A stretch of 52,107 nt of DNA from Pseudomonas sp. RIT409 (GTDB taxonomy: Bacteria > Pseudomonadota > Gammaproteobacteria > Pseudomonadales > Pseudomonadaceae). The stretch is taken from the NCBI RefSeq assembly GCF_003052515.2, contig NZ_QARE02000031.1, positions 1 through 52,107 of the forward strand. Direction: 5' to 3'. Positions 33,541-41,451 of the stretch are shown here, piece after piece (position 1 is the stretch's first letter; each line of letters opens with the position of its first letter). The position numbers and the translations under genes are program-made. The notes under the pieces are model-generated. The model saw only the letters and a program-made list of their open reading frames with translations, was not told the DNA's origin and did not search any database.

Positions 33541-33557
33541 TTTGACCTATAGTCAAA
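33541..33557. promoter_or_regulatory. Perfect dyad in the cstA/mapZ divergent region
   Basis: TTTGAC-CTATA-GTCAAA, a 17-bp palindrome about 100 bp before cstA and 36 bp before the PilZ gene, placed to affect both. It resembles an Anr/Fnr half-site pair but has a 5-base spacer and C/G in place of T/A, so the binding protein is not clear. Confidence 0.55.
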
Positions 33558-33592
33558 GCAGTTGCCGTACACGGCTCAGGAGAAGTCGAGTC

Positions 33593-33961
33593 ATGACAGA
33601 TTCCCATGAAGAGCGTCGCCGTTTTAAACGTATCTCGTTCGATGCCAGGACCGAGCTGACTCAGGGCCAGAAAAGCTGGCCTGTGCACCTCATCGATCTT
33701 TCTCTAAAGGGATTGCTGATCGAACGCCCGTCGCCCTGGCTGGGCAATCCGGACGAACCGTTCATCGTCGACATTCTTTTGAATGTGGATATCGACGTGC
33801 AGATGGAAGTGAGGCTGACCCACGATGACCACAATCATCTGGGTTTTGTCTGCGAGCACATCGGGCTGGAGTCAGTGACGCATTTGCGCAGGCTAGTGGA
33901 GTGGAATCTGGGTGATCCCAAAGAGCTGGAGCGCGAACTGGCGGCGCTGATCGAGGTATGA
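33593..33961 (+). CDS. mapZ: Single-domain PilZ c-di-GMP receptor, MapZ-like
   Basis: A 122-residue PilZ protein. The c-di-GMP-binding RxxxR is in RRRFKRISF (residues 8-16) and DxSxxG in IDLSLKG (about 38-44). A C-terminal helix, HLRRLVEWNLGDPKELERELAAL, is nearly the same as in P. aeruginosa PA4608 (MapZ), which binds the chemotaxis methyltransferase CheR1 when loaded with c-di-GMP. Gene order cstA / mapZ / radA / mscL is as in that species. AGGAG precedes the ATG. The frame runs open far upstream as antisense to cstA, which is not coding. Confidence 0.92.
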   Translation: MTDSHEERRRFKRISFDARTELTQGQKSWPVHLIDLSLKGLLIERPSPWLGNPDEPFIVDILLNVDIDVQMEVRLTHDDHNHLGFVCEHIGLESVTHLRRLVEWNLGDPKELERELAALIEV

Positions 33962-33983
33962 GGCACGGGGCTGGCTCCGTGCC
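33962..33983. terminator. Hairpin between mapZ and the lipoprotein gene
   Basis: GGCACGG-N8-CCGTGCC directly after the mapZ stop, between convergent genes. It lacks a T run, so it is a modest terminator or a 3' stabilising hairpin. Confidence 0.5.
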
Positions 33984-33998
33984 TGCTGATTGGTCCGC

Positions 33999-34580
33999 TT
34001 AGATCAGCTTCTGTTTGACCGCTTCTTCCAGCGAGCTTTGCGTCAGGTGCTGGATGATGCCGTCCGGCGACTGGTTGAACGGCAGCGCGAAGACCAGCAG
34101 CAATTGCATCCAGGTCGTGACCGTCTCACTCTTCTCGACACGGCCGAGCGTTTTTCCGTCGCGGTCCTTGTACACCGTTTCCAGAACCAGCTTGTTGTCG
34201 AACGTGGTCGGGATCACGTAAAGGGTGGCACCGGTCAGGATCGCACTGGCAAAACTGCCGGTTTCCTGATTGCGCAGCGTGGCGTAGACATACACATCCG
34301 ACTCGACCTTGTCGGTGGTCACGCTCTGGAAGCGCTCGGACTGTTTGACGTTATCGACGAACACCTTTTCCCACGCCGCCGGGCTGGTGCCGCCCGGCGT
34401 CTGCTGGCCATTCATCGTGTGCATGGTGGTGAACCGAATGTAGGCCGAAGGCTTGGCTGCCGCTTCCTTGTTCGGCAACGGCCAGTTTTGCACCACGGGC
34501 AAATCATGTTGCGAGTACGACACGCAGCCCGTTAGCGATACCCCAACCAGCAACAACAGCGTTTTCAACGTGCGCTTCAT
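33999..34580 (-). CDS. Putative lipoprotein A
   Basis: A 193-residue protein with signal peptide and lipobox SLTGC (Cys19), hence envelope-anchored. The mature domain alternates strands and helices (KVFVDNVKQSERFQSVTTDKVESDVYVYATLRN; TTFDNKLVLETVYKDRDGKTLGRVEKSETV), a layout shared with the lipoprotein encoded 16 bp upstream, suggesting the two are ancient paralogues. A hydrophobic ASAILTGATLYVIP stretch lies in the middle. I do not recognise a function. Second gene of a two-gene operon. Confidence 0.78.
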   Translation of the reverse strand: MKRTLKTLLLLVGVSLTGCVSYSQHDLPVVQNWPLPNKEAAAKPSAYIRFTTMHTMNGQQTPGGTSPAAWEKVFVDNVKQSERFQSVTTDKVESDVYVYATLRNQETGSFASAILTGATLYVIPTTFDNKLVLETVYKDRDGKTLGRVEKSETVTTWMQLLLVFALPFNQSPDGIIQHLTQSSLEEAVKQKLI

Positions 34581-34596
34581 ATTCTGTCGAATCCTT

Positions 34597-35205
34597 TCAG
34601 TGAGCATTCAGTTGCGTGACAGCGTCGTCTGTCAGCTTGGTGATCAACGCGCGCAGTTGTGGACTGCCAAGACCGGGCGCTGCGTAATCGGGATCGAACA
34701 ATCCGACGTTGCGTGGCTGATCGACTCGCTGCATCGACTTGGCCAGCGTTTTGCCCGTGCGATCCTCGATGCTCAGTTCGCCCGCCAGATCATAGGTGTC
34801 GACGTAAACCGGGCCGTTGACCCAGATGTAGATTGTCAACGTCAGCAAAGCCCCCGGAAAGTAAGCCGGGTGCGGCGTGCGTTTGCCGTGCAAGGAGGTC
34901 AGGTTGAATTTCAGCAGAACGTCCTGATCACCCAGTTTTGCCGGAAACACCGACAGATCTTTGAAGTAACCGGCGCTTTCCAGGTAGTGATTGATCTGGT
35001 CCGTCAGTTGACGACTCGCGTTCTTGCGCAGGTCGTCGTTAATATCAGGGGCGGAAATGACCACATCCGACATCTGCGCAACACGAGGACTGCTGACCGA
35101 GGCTGCCTTTTCAGGCTCGCCCAAAGGGCCGTAGGTATTGAAAGAAAAACAGCCCGTCAGCGAAAGCATCGCGCTCAATAGCAAAAAACAAGAAACCCGT
35201 TTCAC
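34597..35205 (-). CDS. Putative lipoprotein B
   Basis: A 202-residue lipoprotein (signal peptide MKRVSCFLLLSAMLSLTGC, lipidated Cys19). The start is taken as GTG 35205 because AAGGA sits eight bases before it and it gives a signal peptide parallel to lipoprotein A; ATG 35214 has its ribosome site abutting the codon. The body (AGYFKDLSV.., DVLLKFNLTS, YIWVNGPVYVDTYDLAGELSIEDRTGKTLAKSM) resembles lipoprotein A in order of elements. First gene behind the strong promoter at 35338-35366. Function unknown. Confidence 0.78.
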   Translation of the reverse strand: MKRVSCFLLLSAMLSLTGCFSFNTYGPLGEPEKAASVSSPRVAQMSDVVISAPDINDDLRKNASRQLTDQINHYLESAGYFKDLSVFPAKLGDQDVLLKFNLTSLHGKRTPHPAYFPGALLTLTIYIWVNGPVYVDTYDLAGELSIEDRTGKTLAKSMQRVDQPRNVGLFDPDYAAPGLGSPQLRALITKLTDDAVTQLNAH

Positions 35206-35337
35206 AGCCAACATCCTTATTTCAGGCGAACAGCCGTGCGTATCGGTCCAGAGCACCGACACGGCAATATTCAAATCTGAGGGAGGGGGAGTAACCAGAG
35301 CAACGCGAAAGAGTGCGCCAGCGAAACCACGGGCGCG

Positions 35338-35366
35338 ATATTAATGTGACATCATTATGGCGTCAA
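35338..35366 (-). promoter_or_regulatory. Sigma70 promoter of the lipoprotein operon
   Basis: Minus strand TTGACG-N17-TAATAT followed by a GC discriminator, about 130 bp upstream of lipoprotein B. Near-consensus in both boxes and spacing. Confidence 0.75.
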
Positions 35367-35416
35367 TTTTTGAGTCGCGTTATCGAGCCATCGCCGACGA
35401 GTCGGCCGCCATGGCT

Positions 35417-36787
35417 CTACTCCTCGAACAGCGCATCCAGCGCCTGATCCAGCCGGGTCACGGCCACCACGGTCAGTCCGGGCGGCGCCTCCTTCGGTGC
35501 GTTGCCTTTCGGCACGATGGCGCGTTTGAAACCGTGTTTGGCCGCTTCTTTCAAACGTTCTTGACCACTGGGCACCGGGCGCACTTCCCCGGACAGGCCG
35601 ACTTCGCCGAACACCAGCAGATCGCCCGGCAGCGCGCGGTTGCGCAGGCTCGACATGACCGCCGCCATCAATGCCAAGTCAGACGCCGTTTCCAGCACCT
35701 TGACCCCACCCACCACGTTAAGGAAAACGTCCTGGTCGTGAGTGGGAATTCCGCCATGGCGGTGCAGGACGGCGAGTAGCATGGATAACCGGTTCTGATC
35801 CAGCCCAAGCGTGACGCGCCGCGGGTTGGAGAGGTGGCTGTCATCGACCAATGCCTGAACCTCGACCAGCATGGGCCGCGTGCCCTCCCACGTCGCCATG
35901 ACCACGCTGCCAGCAACCGCTTCCTGCGCACGGGTCAGAAAAATCGCCGAGGGATTGGAGACTTCTTTCAGGCCTTTGTCGGTCATGCCGAACACGCCCA
36001 GTTCATTGACTGCACCAAAGCGGTTCTTCACCGCCCGCAACAAACGCAGGCGGCCATCGGACTCCCCTTCGAAATACAAAACGGTGTCGACCATGTGTTC
36101 GAGAACGCGAGGCCCAGCCAGCGCGCCCTCCTTGGTCACATGGCCGACCAGAAAAATGGCCGTGCCACTTTGCTTGGCGTAACGGACCAACAGCGCTGCA
36201 CTCTCTCGCACCTGGGCTACGCCACCAGGAGCCGATTGCAGTTGTTCGGTGAAGATGGTCTGGATTGAGTCGATCACCATGACCTTGGGCTGCTCGACCC
36301 TGGCCGTGGCGATGATGGTCTCGATGCTGGTTTCGGTCATGACCCGCAGTTTTTGCTGGGGCAGGCTCAGGCGGCGGGCGCGCATGGCCACTTGTTGTTG
36401 CGACTCTTCGCCAGTGACGTAAAGCGCAGGCATGTGCTCGGCGATCGCACAGAGGGTCTGCAACAGGATCGTCGACTTGCCGATGCCCGGGTCGCCCCCT
36501 ATCAGCACCACCGACCCATCGACCAGGCCGCCACCAAGCACGCGGTCCAACTCGGCGGAGTGGGTGGAAAAACGCGGGATCTCCTCGACGCTCACCTCAG
36601 CCAGCGTCTTGATCTGGGCTTGCTGCCCAGCCCAACCGCCGCGGCCCGCCGGCGCCGACGCGCCGCCGCTTTCGATCATGGTTTCTGTAAGCGTGTTCCA
36701 GGCGCCACATTCACCGCACTGGCCGGCCCACTTGGGAAAGGTCGCGCCGCATTCGGTGCAGCCATACATGCGTTTGGCCTTGGCCAT
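35417..36787 (-). CDS. radA: DNA repair protein RadA
   Basis: A 456-residue RecA-like helicase acting in recombinational branch migration. The N-terminal zinc finger (CTECGATFPKWAGQCGEC, about 10-27), Walker A GGDPGIGKST (about 95-104), the RadA-specific KNRFG motif (about 256) and a C-terminal Lon-protease-like P domain (VFGEVGLSGEVRPV) are present. The family length is about 455. ATG 36787 follows GGGGG; 29 upstream in-frame codons are not homologous. A role in lipoprotein regulation is not implied. Confidence 0.96.
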   Translation of the reverse strand: MAKAKRMYGCTECGATFPKWAGQCGECGAWNTLTETMIESGGASAPAGRGGWAGQQAQIKTLAEVSVEEIPRFSTHSAELDRVLGGGLVDGSVVLIGGDPGIGKSTILLQTLCAIAEHMPALYVTGEESQQQVAMRARRLSLPQQKLRVMTETSIETIIATARVEQPKVMVIDSIQTIFTEQLQSAPGGVAQVRESAALLVRYAKQSGTAIFLVGHVTKEGALAGPRVLEHMVDTVLYFEGESDGRLRLLRAVKNRFGAVNELGVFGMTDKGLKEVSNPSAIFLTRAQEAVAGSVVMATWEGTRPMLVEVQALVDDSHLSNPRRVTLGLDQNRLSMLLAVLHRHGGIPTHDQDVFLNVVGGVKVLETASDLALMAAVMSSLRNRALPGDLLVFGEVGLSGEVRPVPSGQERLKEAAKHGFKRAIVPKGNAPKEAPPGLTVVAVTRLDQALDALFEE

Positions 36788-36983
36788 GAAACCCCCGCCG
36801 AAAAAAAGACCCATGATACCCCAAGGCTCAAATTCGGGCGTGAATCGGCGGTCAGCGGAGGTGGGTCTGGTCATTCGATAAAACTATCGTGAGCCTGTCC
36901 GGTCGATTGAATGGATTACGCGGGATGCACGTAGCTGACTTACACTGCATTCACCACCCTCATCTGTAACAAAGGAATACACC

Positions 36984-37433
36984 ATGAGCGTACTGAGCGA
37001 ATTCAAAGCCTTTGCCGTTAAAGGAAACGTCGTCGACATGGCCGTCGGGATCATCATTGGCGCGGCATTCGGCAAAATCGTTTCGTCGTTCGTCGGCGAT
37101 GTAATCATGCCGCCCTTGGGGCTGCTGATTGGCGGCGTGGACTTCAGTGATCTGGCCATCACCCTGAGAGCCGCAGAGGGCAATGCCCCGGCGGTGGTAT
37201 TGGCCTACGGAAAATTCATTCAAACGGTCGTCGATTTCGTGATCGTGGCGTTCGCCATTTTCATGGGTGTCAAAGCGATCAACCGCCTGAAACGCGAAGA
37301 AGCCAAAGCGCCCTCCGTGCCACCGGCGCCTTCGCCGCAGGAAACCCTGCTGACCGAAATCCGCGATTTGCTCAAGGAGCAGAACAGTAAGCCGGCCGCG
37401 CCGCTGCCAGTGAATCCTGATCGGTTGGTCTGA
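36984..37433 (+). CDS. mscL: Large-conductance mechanosensitive channel MscL
   Basis: A 149-residue inner-membrane channel that opens under membrane tension to release solutes in hypo-osmotic shock. The N-terminal amphipathic helix MSVLSEFKAFAVKGNVVDMA, pore helix TM1 (VGIIIGAAFGKIVSSFVGDVIMP, about 21-43) with its Gly/Ala packing, TM2 (about 78-100) and the cytoplasmic charged bundle helix (ETLLTEIRDLLKEQN) are all visible. AAAGGA precedes the start. The Pro/Ala-rich linker makes it a little longer than the E. coli protein. Confidence 0.97.
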   Translation: MSVLSEFKAFAVKGNVVDMAVGIIIGAAFGKIVSSFVGDVIMPPLGLLIGGVDFSDLAITLRAAEGNAPAVVLAYGKFIQTVVDFVIVAFAIFMGVKAINRLKREEAKAPSVPPAPSPQETLLTEIRDLLKEQNSKPAAPLPVNPDRLV

Positions 37434-37453
37434 GCCTCGTCTTGCAAAGCCAA

Positions 37454-37483
37454 GGGGGCGAGCCAGCGGCCTGACTCGCTCCC
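37454..37483. terminator. Hairpin after mscL
   Basis: GGGGGCGAG / CTCGCTCCC with a 12-base loop (one G-T pair), 20 bases after the mscL stop and between convergent mscL and fpr. No T run. Confidence 0.45.
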
Positions 37484-37563
37484 ATCTCACTATTTCCAAA
37501 GCGTGTCGCGAAAATCGTCCCCATGGATGGGTAAGCTGCCCCCACTTCGCTGTCGCAGCGTCA

Positions 37564-38340
37564 CTACCAGTAGTTTTCCACGGCCACTTGGCCAGGCTTG
37601 CGGGTCAGCGCCAAGCGCATGTCCCGGGTTTTGAGCAGCGCCCGGGTGTCCTCGATCATTTGCGGGTTACCACAGATCATCACCCGCGAATGCTCAGGGG
37701 ACAGCGCCACGCCAGCGGCGTTCTCCAGCGAACCATCCTCGATCAACGTCGTAATGCGCCCGCGCAGGGCTCCCGGGTGCGCTTCGCGAGTGACGGTCGC
37801 GATGAATTGAAACTTGTGGGCATGCTCGGCCAGATACTCGCGCTGTGTCAGCTCGTTGATCAACGTCTGGTAGGCCAACTCCTTCGCCTCGCGCACGCTG
37901 TACACCAGAATGATGCGCTCGAATTTTTCCCAGACTTCGAAATCCTGCAGGATCGACAGAAACGGCGCGACGCCGGTGCCGGTTGACAGCATCCACAGAT
38001 CTCGCCCGTCGGTGAACCGATCGAGCGTCAGAAACCCCGTGGCCTGCTTTTCCACCATCAAGGTATCGCCAATGCGCAGACGGCTGAGCTCACTGGTGAA
38101 TTCGCCGCCCGGCACCACGATGGAGAAGAACTCGAGAAACTCGTCGAACGGCGACGACACCACCGAATAGGCCCGCCAGACAGTGCTACCGTCGGCTTTG
38201 GTGACCCCCAGACGCACGAACTGCCCCGCCGTGAAGCGAAACCCAGGATCGCGGGTCGTGCGCAGGGTGAAAAGGCTGGGCGTCAACGAAGTGACCTCCA
38301 GCAGGGTCTGGCGGGTGAATTTCTCTGCGCTGGCGGTCAT
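37564..38340 (-). CDS. fpr: Ferredoxin/flavodoxin--NADP+ reductase (E. coli Fpr type)
   Basis: A 258-residue FAD enzyme moving electrons between NADPH and ferredoxin or flavodoxin. FAD site RAYSVVSSP (about 50-58) with GGEFTSEL, nicotinamide site STGTGVAPFLS (about 110-120), NADP-binding MICGNP.., and a C terminus ending VENYW, whose terminal Trp stacks on FAD as in E. coli Fpr. This ending separates it from the other Pseudomonas reductase class (FprA). The start codon has only a weak ribosome site; GTG 38361 is possible. Confidence 0.92.
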   Translation of the reverse strand: MTASAEKFTRQTLLEVTSLTPSLFTLRTTRDPGFRFTAGQFVRLGVTKADGSTVWRAYSVVSSPFDEFLEFFSIVVPGGEFTSELSRLRIGDTLMVEKQATGFLTLDRFTDGRDLWMLSTGTGVAPFLSILQDFEVWEKFERIILVYSVREAKELAYQTLINELTQREYLAEHAHKFQFIATVTREAHPGALRGRITTLIEDGSLENAAGVALSPEHSRVMICGNPQMIEDTRALLKTRDMRLALTRKPGQVAVENYW

Positions 38341-38675
38341 GGGCGTGTAGGGCTCTCGCACGTGATGGTGTGACGCACAGTTTCCCGCAATCGGCCGCCG
38401 ATAAACACCGCAGGTTTGTAATGGTATCGACGGTCCTATGGTTGAAATCGGCCTTTTTTAGAGCATTTCGCAATTGCGCTTATTGCGACACGGAAAAAAG
38501 GATTTCCCGACGGCTGCCAATCCACTGAAACTCCTGCACTTTTTCGCCCGCTCTCCACGGGACTGCTCTTTCCGTCTGTCAGCCGTCAACCGGTGCGATG
38601 CGCCCGCCTGCGTATTCCTTTCCTAGACTTCAATCAACGGAGTCGTTCAGCGAGCGATGAACACGGAGATATGTA
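38341..38675. promoter_or_regulatory. Divergent region between fpr and the LuxR-type gene
   Basis: No gene in these 335 bp. It holds the 10-bp palindrome CGCAATTGCG (38469-38478) next to a second TTGCGA-like half, and a TAGACT element (38624-38629) about 47 bp before the LuxR-type gene that could be a -10. One of these repeats may be an operator for fpr, whose relatives are often redox-controlled, but nothing decisive is visible. Confidence 0.35.
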
Positions 38676-39014
38676 ATGGATTACATGAGATTGGATCTGC
38701 TGCGCATGGCCACCGCCGGCCCATTGATCCACAGCGGTCTGACACTGCGGGAGATCGAAGTCCTCAAATGGTCCGCCGAGGGGAAAACGGCGGCCGAGGT
38801 GGCACTGATTCTGGATGTGAAGATCAGAACGGTTAATTTCCACGTCAGCAGCGCGATTCGAAAAATGGGGGTGACCAACAAGATGTCGGCGGTGGTGCAG
38901 GCAGCGCTGCATGGCATGCTGCCTCTCGCCGATGCTGCCGACATGAGCGTGAGCGGCCCTACGAAGACGGAGATGCGCGAGCGCGAAAAACACGTAAAAT
39001 CGCTGGTTTCGTGA
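38676..39014 (+). CDS. LuxR-type DNA-binding protein without a sensor domain
   Basis: A 112-residue protein that is almost only a LuxR/GerE helix-turn-helix: LTLREIEVLKWSAEGKTAAEVALILDVKIRTVNFHVSSAIRKMGVTNKMSAVVQAALHG (about 22-80), with the invariant Glu, Gly-Lys, Val-x-x-His and Lys residues. There is no autoinducer or receiver domain; the short tail is charged. The helix-turn-helix is close to those of quorum-sensing LuxR solos, so it may compete for such sites or be a truncated solo. GGAG lies eight bases before the start. Confidence 0.85.
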   Translation: MDYMRLDLLRMATAGPLIHSGLTLREIEVLKWSAEGKTAAEVALILDVKIRTVNFHVSSAIRKMGVTNKMSAVVQAALHGMLPLADAADMSVSGPTKTEMREREKHVKSLVS

Positions 39015-39086
39015 GCCGGTTGCCGGGGTGCTTCGTTCGCCATCGGTCGTCCGACCACGTCGTCAACGAACGGACTTTTCCCGCAC

Positions 39087-40211
39087 ATGCCCCTGCTTAC
39101 CACGCCTTTCGCCGAGCTCGATCTGATTCGCCAACCGGAGCAATCGGATGACCCCCTGCAGGCGTTCGACGCCGCCGACGAGTACTTGCTCCAGCATGTC
39201 GCCGAGCAGGGTCTGACCCTGCAGACACGCGTGCTGGTTCTCAACGACAGCTTTGGCGCGCTGGCGGCAAGCCTCGCACCCCACGCCGCCGTGTTCAGCA
39301 GCACCGACTCGTTCCTGGCGGCACAGGCTCTGGAAAAGAACCTCGCGCGCAACGGCCAGGCCTGGAACGCGGTTCCTGTCATCCCGGCCAGCGAACCGCT
39401 GACCGGCCCCTTCGACTGGGTGCTCATTCGCGTACCCAAGACACTGGCGCTGCTGGAGGAACAACTCATTCGGCTACAGGGCCAGTTGGCACCGGGCGCG
39501 AAGGTCGTGGCAGCCGGCATGATCAAGCATCTGCCACGCTCGGCAGGCGAACTGATGGAAGAATACCTCGGCCCCGTTCAAGCCTCGCTGGCAGTCAAGA
39601 AGGCCAGGCTGCTGTTCTGCACGCCTGAACCGAAAGACTGCCAGCCCTCGCCGTTCCCGACCCGTTACAGGCTGGATGACCCGAAGATCGAGTTGGTCAA
39701 CCACGCCAACGTCTTCTGTCGTGACGGGTTGGATATCGGTACCCGAGCGTTTCTACCGCACTTGCCGATGCACCTGGGCTCAGCCCGGGTCGCAGACCTG
39801 GGTTGCGGCAACGGGGTGCTGGGCATCGCCAGCGCACTGGCTAACCCACAGGCGCACTACACCCTGGTGGACGAGTCCTTCATGGCGGTGCAATCCGCAC
39901 GGGAGAACTGGCAACTGGCGTTGGGTGGTCGCGAGGCGGCGATTCACGCTGCCGACGGGCTGGCTGGGCAAGCACCGGATTCGCTGGATGTGGTGCTGTG
40001 CAATCCGCCGTTCCATCAACAGCAGGTGGTCGGGGACTTCCTGGCATGGCGCATGTTTCAGCAGGCGCGCTCGGCGCTGGTGACAGGCGGCGCGCTGTAC
40101 ATCGTCGGCAACCGCCATCTGGGCTATCACGCCAAGCTGGCGAGGCTGTTTCGTGGCGTGGAGCAAGTGGCGGCGACGCCGAAGTTCGTGATCCTCAAGG
40201 CCCGTAAGTAA
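39087..40211 (+). CDS. rlmG: 23S rRNA (guanine-1835-N2)-methyltransferase RlmG
   Basis: A 374-residue SAM methyltransferase with the two-domain layout of RlmG/RsmC: a degenerate N-terminal methyltransferase fold (about 1-190) and a catalytic C-terminal fold. SAM motif I is VADLGCGNGVLGIA (about 233-246) and the N2-guanine catalytic motif is CNPPFHQ (about 307-313). The C terminus FVILKARK is family-typical. It modifies G1835 in helix 67-68 of 23S rRNA. Confidence 0.93.
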   Translation: MPLLTTPFAELDLIRQPEQSDDPLQAFDAADEYLLQHVAEQGLTLQTRVLVLNDSFGALAASLAPHAAVFSSTDSFLAAQALEKNLARNGQAWNAVPVIPASEPLTGPFDWVLIRVPKTLALLEEQLIRLQGQLAPGAKVVAAGMIKHLPRSAGELMEEYLGPVQASLAVKKARLLFCTPEPKDCQPSPFPTRYRLDDPKIELVNHANVFCRDGLDIGTRAFLPHLPMHLGSARVADLGCGNGVLGIASALANPQAHYTLVDESFMAVQSARENWQLALGGREAAIHAADGLAGQAPDSLDVVLCNPPFHQQQVVGDFLAWRMFQQARSALVTGGALYIVGNRHLGYHAKLARLFRGVEQVAATPKFVILKARK

Positions 40212-40230
40212 ACCCACGGCAAACATGCAG

Positions 40231-40250
40231 AACCCGGCCTTCGCCGGGTT
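40231..40250. terminator. Hairpin between rlmG and the cio operon
   Basis: AACCCGGC-CTTC-GCCGGGTT between converging rlmG and cio transcripts. An 8-bp stem, no strong T run beyond the stem bases. Confidence 0.7.
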
Positions 40251-40260
40251 CCCGTCACTC

Positions 40261-40428
40261 TCAGTGGGTCTTCATCCCCGCTGCCGTCATGAACATCCTC
40301 AGCAGGCTGGCCACCACGAACAGCGCCAGCACGCTGCCCGACCAGATGACCACCAGCCAGCCAAGGCGCTGCCAGAGCGGCTTTTTGGCCGAGCCATCGT
40401 CTTCCCTCACAACGTGTTTGCCCGTCAT
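40261..40428 (-). CDS. Small DUF2474 subunit gene of the cyanide-insensitive oxidase
   Basis: A 55-residue protein with a charged N terminus (KHVVREDDGSAKK) and one membrane helix (WLVVIWSGSVLALFVVASLL, about 24-43). CydX-like position and topology and the Trp-rich PLWQRLGWLVVIW match DUF2474, found after cioB in many proteobacteria. It starts 12 bp after the cioB stop with AGGG upstream, so it is the third gene of the operon. It probably stabilises the oxidase as CydX does for cytochrome bd; that is inference. Confidence 0.85.
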   Translation of the reverse strand: MTGKHVVREDDGSAKKPLWQRLGWLVVIWSGSVLALFVVASLLRMFMTAAGMKTH

Positions 40429-40440
40429 CGCCCTGCCCTC

Positions 40441-41448
40441 TTAGTGGTAGCCATGCTCGTGGGTGACCTTGCCGCGGAATACGTAATAGCTCCAGAAGGT
40501 GTATCCCAGGATGAAGGGGATGATGAACAGCGTCCCCACCAGCATGAAGCCTTGGCTCTGCGGAGGCGAAGCGGCATCCCAGATCGACACCGATGGCGGA
40601 ATGATGTTCGGCCACAGACTGATCCCCAGGCCGCTGTATCCCAGGAAGATCAGCACCAGCGTCAGCAGGAACGGTGTGTAGTGCGCATTGCGCTCTACCG
40701 CCTTGAACAAGCCGTACATCGTCACCAGCACCAGGGCCGGTACGGGCATGAACCAGAACAGGTTCGGCACGCTGAACCAGCGATCGGCAATGTCCTGATG
40801 CGCCAGTGGCGTCCACAGGCTGACGATTCCCATGACCACCAGCGTGGCAATGGCGAGCGGACGGGCCAGATCGTGCATCGCCTTCTGCAAGCCGCCTTCG
40901 GTCTTCATGATCAGCCACGTGCAGCCGAGCAACGCGTACGCAACGATCAGCGCCAGACCGCAAAACAGCGAGAACGGTGTCAGCCAATCCAGGCCGCCCC
41001 CGGCGTAGGCACGGTTGACCACGGGAATCCCGTCGATGAACGCACCGAGCGCCACGCCTTGAAAGAACGTCGCTACCAAGGAACCGCCTATGAAGGCTTT
41101 GTCCCACAAGTGGCGCTTGGCATCGGTGGCCTTGAAACGGAACTCGAACGCCACGCCACGAAAGATCAAGCCGAACAGCATGAAAATCAGCGGCAGGTAC
41201 AAGGCTTCCAGCACCACCGAATAGGCGAGCGGAAAGGCGCCGAACAGCCCTGCCCCGCCCAATACCAGCCAGGTCTCATTGCCATCCCACACCGGTGCGA
41301 CAGTGTTCATCATCACGTCGCGGTCGGTCTTGCCCTTGATGAACGGGAAAAGGATGCCAATCCCAAGGTCGAAGCCGTCCATGACGACGTACATCATGAT
41401 GCCGAAGATAATTATCACGGCCCAGATCAGCGGAAGATCGATGCCCAT
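40441..41448 (-). CDS. cioB: Cyanide-insensitive terminal oxidase subunit II (CydB family)
   Basis: A 335-residue subunit with about 8-9 membrane helices. The N terminus (WAVIIIFGIMMYVVMDGFDLGIGILFPF) and the VAPVWDGNETWLVLGGAGLFGAFPLAY block (about 47-73) are CydB hallmarks. It pairs with CioA to reduce oxygen with ubiquinol. It begins 3 bp after the cioA stop, so translation is coupled. Confidence 0.95.
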   Translation of the reverse strand: MGIDLPLIWAVIIIFGIMMYVVMDGFDLGIGILFPFIKGKTDRDVMMNTVAPVWDGNETWLVLGGAGLFGAFPLAYSVVLEALYLPLIFMLFGLIFRGVAFEFRFKATDAKRHLWDKAFIGGSLVATFFQGVALGAFIDGIPVVNRAYAGGGLDWLTPFSLFCGLALIVAYALLGCTWLIMKTEGGLQKAMHDLARPLAIATLVVMGIVSLWTPLAHQDIADRWFSVPNLFWFMPVPALVLVTMYGLFKAVERNAHYTPFLLTLVLIFLGYSGLGISLWPNIIPPSVSIWDAASPPQSQGFMLVGTLFIIPFILGYTFWSYYVFRGKVTHEHGYH

Positions 41449-41451
41449 GAT

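Noticed and set aside
31376..33592. Very long open frame on the plus strand antisense to cstA, continuous with mapZ
   Set aside because: It is rich in Arg, His, Gln and Asp as expected for the antisense of a GC-rich membrane-protein gene; mapZ begins at its own ATG with a ribosome site.
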